A stretch of DNA of 64,000 bases from Xestospongia muta (lineage: Eukaryota > Porifera > Demospongiae > Haplosclerida > Petrosiidae): assembly GCA_963693285.1 (NCBI GenBank), contig OY848924.1, positions 8,219,641-8,283,640 of the forward strand. The letters are read 5' to 3'. The notes beneath the pieces are model-generated. The model was not told the DNA's origin and did not search any database. It saw only the letters and a list, made by a program, of their open reading frames with translations. This document shows, in pieces, positions 57,496 to 64,000 of this stretch (its first letter is position 1; each line of letters opens with the position of its first letter). Both the position numbers and the translations under genes were made by a program.

Positions 57496-57905
57496 TACCA
57501 AATAGTTTTTAGGATTTTAGCATTTTCCTTTTGCACCAAATGGATTAGGCTTTAAGTCTTTGCATTTTGCACTGCATTACAGTTTAAGTCTTTGAATTTT
57601 GTAACAAAGATTGCATTATCCTTTTAAAAATATTTATATAATGCCCTTTGTTCTTCTAGTAAATGTACATGTAAATTAATAAATTTGTTTTGGTTTTTTT
57701 ATACAAACTTTAAAGAATGAAATTGCTTAAATTTTTTTTGATGACAGCTATATATTAGTATTACTGCTCTAGTATCTAACATTATCTTTTTATAATGTTT
57801 ATATTATGCCCTTTGTTCTACTAGTAAATGTATATGTAAACTAATTAATTTTTTTTGTTTTCTTACAGACTTTTAAAGAATTAAATTGCTTCAAATTTGT
57901 CATCA
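57496..57905. repeat. Two tandem 170-bp units related to 52.9-53.1 kb
   Basis: GCATTATCCTTTTAAAAATA, ATGCCCTTTGTTCTTCTAGT and following AT-rich DNA occur twice here (about 57,610 and 57,780) and once near 53,045. Confidence 0.75.
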
Positions 57906-58260
57906 GACTACAAGGGCATAATTAAATATTTTAAAAATATTAATAATAATTATCAACTTTGAATTATGTATAGAGTCAATCATAATTAATTACAAAGAAA
58001 TGGTGAAGTTTAGTTTTGTTTACAAAGAACTATCCTGGAATTTTTGAGCTCCTGTTAAAACTGCAATACGAAATCTTCCAAAGAAATCCATAATGTGGAT
58101 AAAAGATCTATCTCTATGTACAAGAGAGCTAGACTATTAAGTCTTTGTTGTGTCATTGTCCAGAGTAAGTACTTTTTAAGCCAACGAATACTAAAAAAAC
58201 TACCCAGAAGTCATTTCCTTTCCTGAATTAGCTTACCAGGACTATGCCCTAGTATGCCCA
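57906..58260. other. Unassigned AT-rich spacer
   Basis: About 350 bp between repeat blocks. No ORF longer than a few dozen codons, no recognised motif. Confidence 0.5.
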
Positions 58261-58261
58261 G

Positions 58262-59893
58262 GTCTAAATACGCCTATGTTTGAGTCAAAGTCAGGCCCTG
58301 GTATTGCCAGCATAGCTGGCAATTGCTATACTTGTAGCTTCATCCAGTATCTGCTAAATCACCCTATTTTTTTTAGAATTCCTTCAAGCAACCAGCAAAC
58401 ATACATCTTATGAATGTATACTATAGGTATACTATATGGTCAGTCTGAAGAAAATGATTTCAGGTCATCCAAGTGTATATGGACATCATAATGGCAAAGA
58501 GCATTAACAAACTGCCAATGATCAAGACATTCTCCCTTCAAAAGATCATTGTACAATTGAGAAATTAATATTAGAAGTACCTGAAGATGTTACACCTACT
58601 GAAATAAAATGAAGGCTCACCTTTTGAGAAGAATGTTTTATAACAAAACAGTATCTCCACTACAGAAACTAAAGTTATACAATGATTCAGTGACATTTTT
58701 TAGAGTATTTTATTGATACAGTTACAAAATAACTAAGAATTACTTTTTACATTTATTATTAACTCACAATTGACCCTAATTAACCCTAATTAACCCTAAT
58801 AAACTCTAATTAATGCCTATGTTTGAGTCAAAGTCAGGCCCTGGTATTACCAACATAGCTGGCAATTGCTATACTTGAAGCTTCATCCAGTATCTGCTGA
58901 ATCACACTATTTTTGTTAGAATTCCTTCAAGCAACCAGCAAAGATACATCTTATGAATGTATACTATAGGTATACTATATGGTCAGTCTGAAGAAAATGT
59001 TTTCAGGTCATTTAAGTGCATATGGACATCATAATGGCAAAGAGCATTAACAAACTGCCAATGATCAAGACATTGTCCCTTCAGAAGATCAGTGTACAAT
59101 TGAGAAATTAATATTAGAAGTACCTGAAGATGTTACACCTACTGAAATAAAATGAAGGCTCACCTTTTGAGAAGAATGTTTTCCAACAAAACAGTATCTC
59201 CACTACAGAAACTAATAAAGTTATACAATGATTCAGTGACATTTGTTAGAGTATTTTATTGATACAGTTACAAAATAACTAAGCATTACTTTTTACATTT
59301 ATTATTAAATCACAATTGACCCTAATTAACCCTAATTAACCCTAATAAACTCTAATTAATGCCTATGTTTGAGTCAAAGTCAGGCCCTAGTATTACCAAC
59401 ATAGCTGGCAATTGCTATACTTATAGCTTCATCCAGTATCTACTGAATCACACTATTTTTGTTAGAATTCCTTCAAGCAACCAGCAAAGATACATCTTAT
59501 GAATGTATACTATAGGTATACTATATGGTCAGTCTAAAGAAAATGATTTCAGGTCATTTAAGTGCATATGGACATCATAATGGCAAAGACCATTAACAAA
59601 CAGCCAATGATCAAGATAATGTTCCATCACAAGATCAGTGTACAATTAAGAAATTAATATTAGAAGTACCTGAAGATGTTACACCTACTGAAATAAAATG
59701 AAGGCTCACCTTTTGAGAAGAATGTTTTCTAACAAAACAGTATCTCCACTACAGAAGATAATAAAGTTATATAATGATTTAGTGACAATTGTTAGAGTAT
59801 TATATTGCTACAGATACAAAATAACTAAGTATTACTTTTTACTTTTATTATAAAATCACAATTGTCTGTAAAGAATAGAGGCTGGCTTGAGGA
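58262..59893. repeat. Three 543-546-bp subtelomeric units
   Basis: Units begin near 58,262, 58,806 and 59,351 (marker GTTTGAGTCAAAG at 58,278, 58,821 and 59,367). Each contains TGGCAATTGCTATACTT, TGAATGTATACTATAGGTAT and a piece related to the 3' end of the C92-like pseudogene (GAGAAGAATGTTTT...CAGTATCTC). Between units 1/2 and 2/3 sit three inverted copies of the 10-bp telomere-side repeat. Confidence 0.93.
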
Positions 59894-60165
59894 TTATCTT
59901 ACCCTGAGAATGTTGGGTTAAGGTTAAGTAAGGGGAGTCTTGTGAAGATCCAAGGGAGGAGTATTGTGATTGGCCAAGGAAAGTCTTGTGAATGGCCAAA
60001 GGAAGACTCTTGTAAGCAGACAAGAGGGACTTATGCAATAGGCCAATGAGGGACCCTTGTTAACAGCGAAGGGGTGTATTGCAGATTAGTATAAAAGTGT
60101 TTGAATATGTAGTTTGTCTCTAGATTAGTTTTAAAACAAAGTTAGATTTTAATCTGTTAGCTTTC
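59894..60165. other. Spacer with short GGCCAA/AGTCTTGTGA repeats
   Basis: About 270 bp; the first half has four or five diverged copies of AAGGRAGWCTTGTGA with TTGGCCAA. No gene. Confidence 0.5.
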
Positions 60166-60169
60166 AACA

Positions 60170-60350
60170 GTGGTCAGTTAGAGTAGTGGTTAGCTTGGAG
60201 TAGCTTGAATTTGGAGTTCAATCCCTAGATTGGTGAAAAAAAAATTAAGGTTTAATTTGTTTCCTGTCATCTGTGCTTAGTTGGAATAGTGGTTAACATG
60301 GAGGACCTTGAATTTGGAGTTCAATCCCGACATTAATGGAAAAAAAATTG
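60170..60350 (+). mobile_element. Two tandem tRNA-like SINE heads
   Basis: Two related copies (about 60,174-60,245 and 60,266-60,350). Each has an A-box-like TAGTGGTTAG or TGCTTAGTTGG, then GAATTTGGAGTTCAATCCC, which fits the B-box GGTTCGANTCC, and ends in a poly-A run (GAAAAAAAAATTAAGG, GGAAAAAAAATTGG). This is the layout of a tRNA-derived SINE; cloverleaf pairing is incomplete, so not a functional tRNA. Confidence 0.5.
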
Positions 60351-60354
60351 GTTA

Positions 60355-60540
60355 ATAAATGAAAAAATATTCAAATAATTAGTAGAAAGGAAATTTGGTA
60401 AAGTTAATTGAGTGATTAGAAAAAGTTAATAAAGGGATAAAAAGAGGAAAAGATGAATGAAGGGATAAAAAGAGACGTGAATAAAGGGAAAGGGATAAAA
60501 AGAGAGGTAAATGAAGGGAAAAAGGAAAAAAAGAAAAAGG
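60355..60540 (+). repeat. Purine-rich AAAGGGATAAAAAGAG repeat
   Basis: Irregular units of AAAGGGATAAAAAGAGG and GTGAATAAAGGG leading directly into the 10-bp array. Confidence 0.75.
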
Positions 60541-61805
60541 TAGGGTTAATTAGGGTTAATTAGGGTTAATTAGGGTTAATTAGGGTTAATTAGGGTTAAT
60601 TAGGGTTAATTAGGGTTAATTAGGGTTAATTAGGGTTAATTAGGGTTAATTAGGGTTAATTAGGGTTAATTAGGGTTAATTAGGGTTAATTAGGGTTAAT
60701 TAGGGTTAATTAGGGTTAATTAGGGTTAATTAGGGTTAATTAGGGTTAATTAGGGTTAATTAGGGTTAATTAGGGTTAATTAGGGTTAATTAGGGTTAAT
60801 TAGGGTTAATTAGGGTTAATTAGGGTTAATTAGGGTTAATTAGGGTTAATTAGGGTTAATTAGGGTTAATTAGGGTTAATTAGGGTTAATTAGGGTTAAT
60901 TAGGGTTAATTAGGGTTAATTAGGGTTAATTAGGGTTAATTAGGGTTAATTAGGGTTAATTAGGGTTAATTAGGGTTAATTAGGGTTAATTAGGGTTAAT
61001 TAGGGTTAATTAGGGTTAATTAGGGTTAATTAGGGTTAATTAGGGTTAATTAGGGTTAATTAGGGTTAATTAGGGTTAATTAGGGTTAATTAGGGTTAAT
61101 TAGGGTTAATTAGGGTTAATTAGGGTTAATTAGGGTTAATTAGGGTTAATTAGGGTTAATTAGGGTTAATTAGGGTTAATTAGGGTTAATTAGGGTTAAT
61201 TAGGGTTAATTAGGGTTAATTAGGGTTAATTAGGGTTAATTAGGGTTAATTAGGGTTAATTAGGGTTAATTAGGGTTAATTAGGGTTAATTAGGGTTAAT
61301 TAGGGTTAATTAGGGTTAATTAGGGTTAATTAGGGTTAATTAGGGTTAATTAGGGTTAATTAGGGTTAATTAGGGTTAATTAGGGTTAATTAGGGTTAAT
61401 TAGGGTTAATTAGGGTTAATTAGGGTTAATTAGGGTTAATTAGGGTTAATTAGGGTTAATTAGGGTTAATTAGGGTTAATTAGGGTTAATTAGGGTTAAT
61501 TAGGGTTAATTAGGGTTAATTAGGGTTAATTAGGGTTAATTAGGGTTAATTAGGGTTAATTAGGGTTAATTAGGGTTAATTAGGGTTAATTAGGGTTAAT
61601 TAGGGTTAATTAGGGTTAATTAGGGTTAATTAGGGTTAATTAGGGTTAATTAGGGTTAATTAGGGTTAATTAGGGTTAATTAGGGTTAATTAGGGTTAAT
61701 TAGGGTTAATTAGGGTTAATTAGGGTTAATTAGGGTTAATTAGGGTTAATTAGGGTTAATTAGGGTTAATTAGGGTTAATTAGGGTTAATTAGGGTTAAT
61801 TAGGG
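60541..61805 (+). repeat. Perfect 10-bp array (TAGGGTTAAT)126
   Basis: From 60,541 to 61,800 the decamer TAGGGTTAAT repeats 126 times with no substitution or indel that I can see. In another phase it reads TTAATTAGGG and contains TTAGGG. It ends with a transition at 61,801-61,830 in which TTTAGGG and TTAATTAGGG units alternate once. Confidence 0.98.
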
Positions 61806-64000
61806 TTTAGGGTTAATTAGGGTTTAGGGTTTAGGGTTTAGGGTTTAGGGTTTAGGGTTTAGGGTTTAGGGTTTAGGGTTTAGGGTTTAGGGTTTAGGGT
61901 TTAGGGTTTAGGGTTTAGGGTTTAGGGTTTAGGGTTTAGGGTTTAGGGTTTAGGGTTTAGGGTTTAGGGTTTAGGGTTTAGGGTTTAGGGTTTAGGGTTT
62001 AGGGTTTAGGGTTTAGGGTTTAGGGTTTAGGGTTTAGGGTTTAGGGTTTAGGGTTTAGGGTTTAGGGTTTAGGGTTTAGGGTTTAGGGTTTAGGGTTTAG
62101 GGTTTAGGGTTTAGGGTTTAGGGTTTAGGGTTTAGGGTTTAGGGTTTAGGGTTTAGGGTTTAGGGTTTAGGGTTTAGGGTTTAGGGTTTAGGGTTTAGGG
62201 TTTAGGGTTTAGGGTTTAGGGTTTAGGGTTTAGGGTTTAGGGTTTAGGGTTTAGGGTTTAGGGTTTAGGGTTTAGGGTTTAGGGTTTAGGGTTTAGGGTT
62301 TAGGGTTTAGGGTTTAGGGTTTAGGGTTTAGGGTTTAGGGTTTAGGGTTTAGGGTTTAGGGTTTAGGGTTTAGGGTTTAGGGTTTAGGGTTTAGGGTTTA
62401 GGGTTTAGGGTTTAGGGTTTAGGGTTTAGGGTTTAGGGTTTAGGGTTTAGGGTTTAGGGTTTAGGGTTTAGGGTTTAGGGTTTAGGGTTTAGGGTTTAGG
62501 GTTTAGGGTTTAGGGTTTAGGGTTTAGGGTTTAGGGTTTAGGGTTTAGGGTTTAGGGTTTAGGGTTTAGGGTTTAGGGTTTAGGGTTTAGGGTTTAGGGT
62601 TTAGGGTTTAGGGTTTAGGGTTTAGGGTTTAGGGTTTAGGGTTTAGGGTTTAGGGTTTAGGGTTTAGGGTTTAGGGTTTAGGGTTTAGGGTTTAGGGTTT
62701 AGGGTTTAGGGTTTAGGGTTTAGGGTTTAGGGTTTAGGGTTTAGGGTTTAGGGTTTAGGGTTTAGGGTTTAGGGTTTAGGGTTTAGGGTTTAGGGTTTAG
62801 GGTTTAGGGTTTAGGGTTTAGGGTTTAGGGTTTAGGGTTTAGGGTTTAGGGTTTAGGGTTTAGGGTTTAGGGTTTAGGGTTTAGGGTTTAGGGTTTAGGG
62901 TTTAGGGTTTAGGGTTTAGGGTTTAGGGTTTAGGGTTTAGGGTTTAGGGTTTAGGGTTTAGGGTTTAGGGTTTAGGGTTTAGGGTTTAGGGTTTAGGGTT
63001 TAGGGTTTAGGGTTTAGGGTTTAGGGTTTAGGGTTTAGGGTTTAGGGTTTAGGGTTTAGGGTTTAGGGTTTAGGGTTTAGGGTTTAGGGTTTAGGGTTTA
63101 GGGTTTAGGGTTTAGGGTTTAGGGTTTAGGGTTTAGGGTTTAGGGTTTAGGGTTTAGGGTTTAGGGTTTAGGGTTTAGGGTTTAGGGTTTAGGGTTTAGG
63201 GTTTAGGGTTTAGGGTTTAGGGTTTAGGGTTTAGGGTTTAGGGTTTAGGGTTTAGGGTTTAGGGTTTAGGGTTTAGGGTTTAGGGTTTAGGGTTTAGGGT
63301 TTAGGGTTTAGGGTTTAGGGTTTAGGGTTTAGGGTTTAGGGTTTAGGGTTTAGGGTTTAGGGTTTAGGGTTTAGGGTTTAGGGTTTAGGGTTTAGGGTTT
63401 AGGGTTTAGGGTTTAGGGTTTAGGGTTTAGGGTTTAGGGTTTAGGGTTTAGGGTTTAGGGTTTAGGGTTTAGGGTTTAGGGTTTAGGGTTTAGGGTTTAG
63501 GGTTTAGGGTTTAGGGTTTAGGGTTTAGGGTTTAGGGTTTAGGGTTTAGGGTTTAGGGTTTAGGGTTTAGGGTTTAGGGTTTAGGGTTTAGGGTTTAGGG
63601 TTTAGGGTTTAGGGTTTAGGGTTTAGGGTTTAGGGTTTAGGGTTTAGGGTTTAGGGTTTAGGGTTTAGGGTTTAGGGTTTAGGGTTTAGGGTTTAGGGTT
63701 TAGGGTTTAGGGTTTAGGGTTTAGGGTTTAGGGTTTAGGGTTTAGGGTTTAGGGTTTAGGGTTTAGGGTTTAGGGTTTAGGGTTTAGGGTTTAGGGTTTA
63801 GGGTTTAGGGTTTAGGGTTTAGGGTTTAGGGTTTAGGGTTTAGGGTTTAGGGTTTAGGGTTTAGGGTTTAGGGTTTAGGGTTTAGGGTTTAGGGTTTAGG
63901 GTTTAGGGTTTAGGGTTTAGGGTTTAGGGTTTAGGAGGGTTTAGGGTTTAGGGTTTAGGGTTTAGGGTTAGGGTTTAGGGTTTAGGGTTTAGGGTTTAGG
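61806..64000 (+). repeat. Telomeric (TTTAGGG)n array, right chromosome end
   Basis: About 310 units of the heptamer TTTAGGG run to the window edge, G-rich strand 5' to 3' toward the right, as expected for the right-hand telomere. Interruptions: one TTAATTAGGG at 61,813-61,822, an AGG insertion near 63,935 and one 6-bp TTAGGG at about 63,968-63,973. TTTAGGG is the plant/green-alga type telomere repeat; the common animal repeat is TTAGGG (established). Confidence 0.95.

Noticed and set aside
59856..60038. 60-residue minus-strand ORF
   Set aside because: Falls in short degenerate AGTCTTGTGA repeats; no start context or similarity.
60174..60245. Functional tRNA gene
   Set aside because: B-box-like sequence is present but acceptor and anticodon stems do not pair convincingly.
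61806..64000. Bacterial or plant contamination as source of TTTAGGG
   Set aside because: The array is joined through a transition zone to decamers that also occur, inverted, in subtelomeric units carrying local pseudogene sequence; no foreign genes seen. Misassembly is still to be excluded.

Overview
This is a eukaryotic, animal-type window running from a gene-dense arm into a subtelomere, and very probably to a chromosome end at the right edge. Genes are AT-rich and split by very short introns (often 45-60 nt, GT-AG). The gene set (TRAF, NEURL4, ARHGEF10, ACAP, JAGN1, ROCO, COP1, OGA families) is metazoan. Tiny introns, high AT and tight spacing suggest a sponge, probably a demosponge; that assignment is inference.

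Positions 1-34,300 hold eleven complete protein genes plus one 5'-truncated gene: PTCD1-like (+, partial), SSU72 (-), WDR33 (+), ACAP-type ArfGAP (+), ARHGEF10-like RhoGEF (-), a TRAF (+), JAGN1 (-), AGXT-type aminotransferase (+), OGA (-), NEURL4-like (+), an ANK-ROC-COR protein (-) and an LPCAT3-like MBOAT (-). Most neighbours are divergent or convergent, with 49-125 bp between convergent stop codons and 58-627 bp between divergent starts. SSU72 and WDR33, both parts of mRNA 3'-end processing, share one short divergent promoter.

Positions 33,830-52,510 hold a segmental duplication. Copy 1 (about 33.83-41.05 kb) includes the 5' end of the intact LPCAT3-like gene. Copy 2 (about 43.89-52.51 kb) has a start-less LPCAT3 fragment. 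Both copies carry a dead YiiX/C92-like peptidase gene, a lipase-like fragment, a short piggyBac-N-terminus-like gene and exon-like repeats; copy 2 has gained a 23-bp minisatellite expansion and a 350-bp indel. A decayed COP1 gene lies between the copies.

Positions 52,500-60,540 are subtelomeric: fragments of the duplicated unit, several families of degenerate tandem repeats, a 68-bp satellite, three 545-bp units carrying the 3' end of the dead peptidase gene, and two tRNA-like SINE heads. The window ends in 126 perfect copies of a 10-bp repeat (TAGGGTTAAT) followed by about 2.2 kb of (TTTAGGG)n in the G-rich-toward-the-end orientation expected of a right telomere. TTTAGGG is the plant-type repeat, not the usual animal TTAGGG.

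The most interesting observations are the telomere type with its adjoining 10-mer array, and two families of intronic 19-bp dimers (TGACATCA and TCATGTGA, mostly spaced exactly 11 bp) that look like CpG-decayed CRE and E-box palindromes scattered through introns of unrelated genes.
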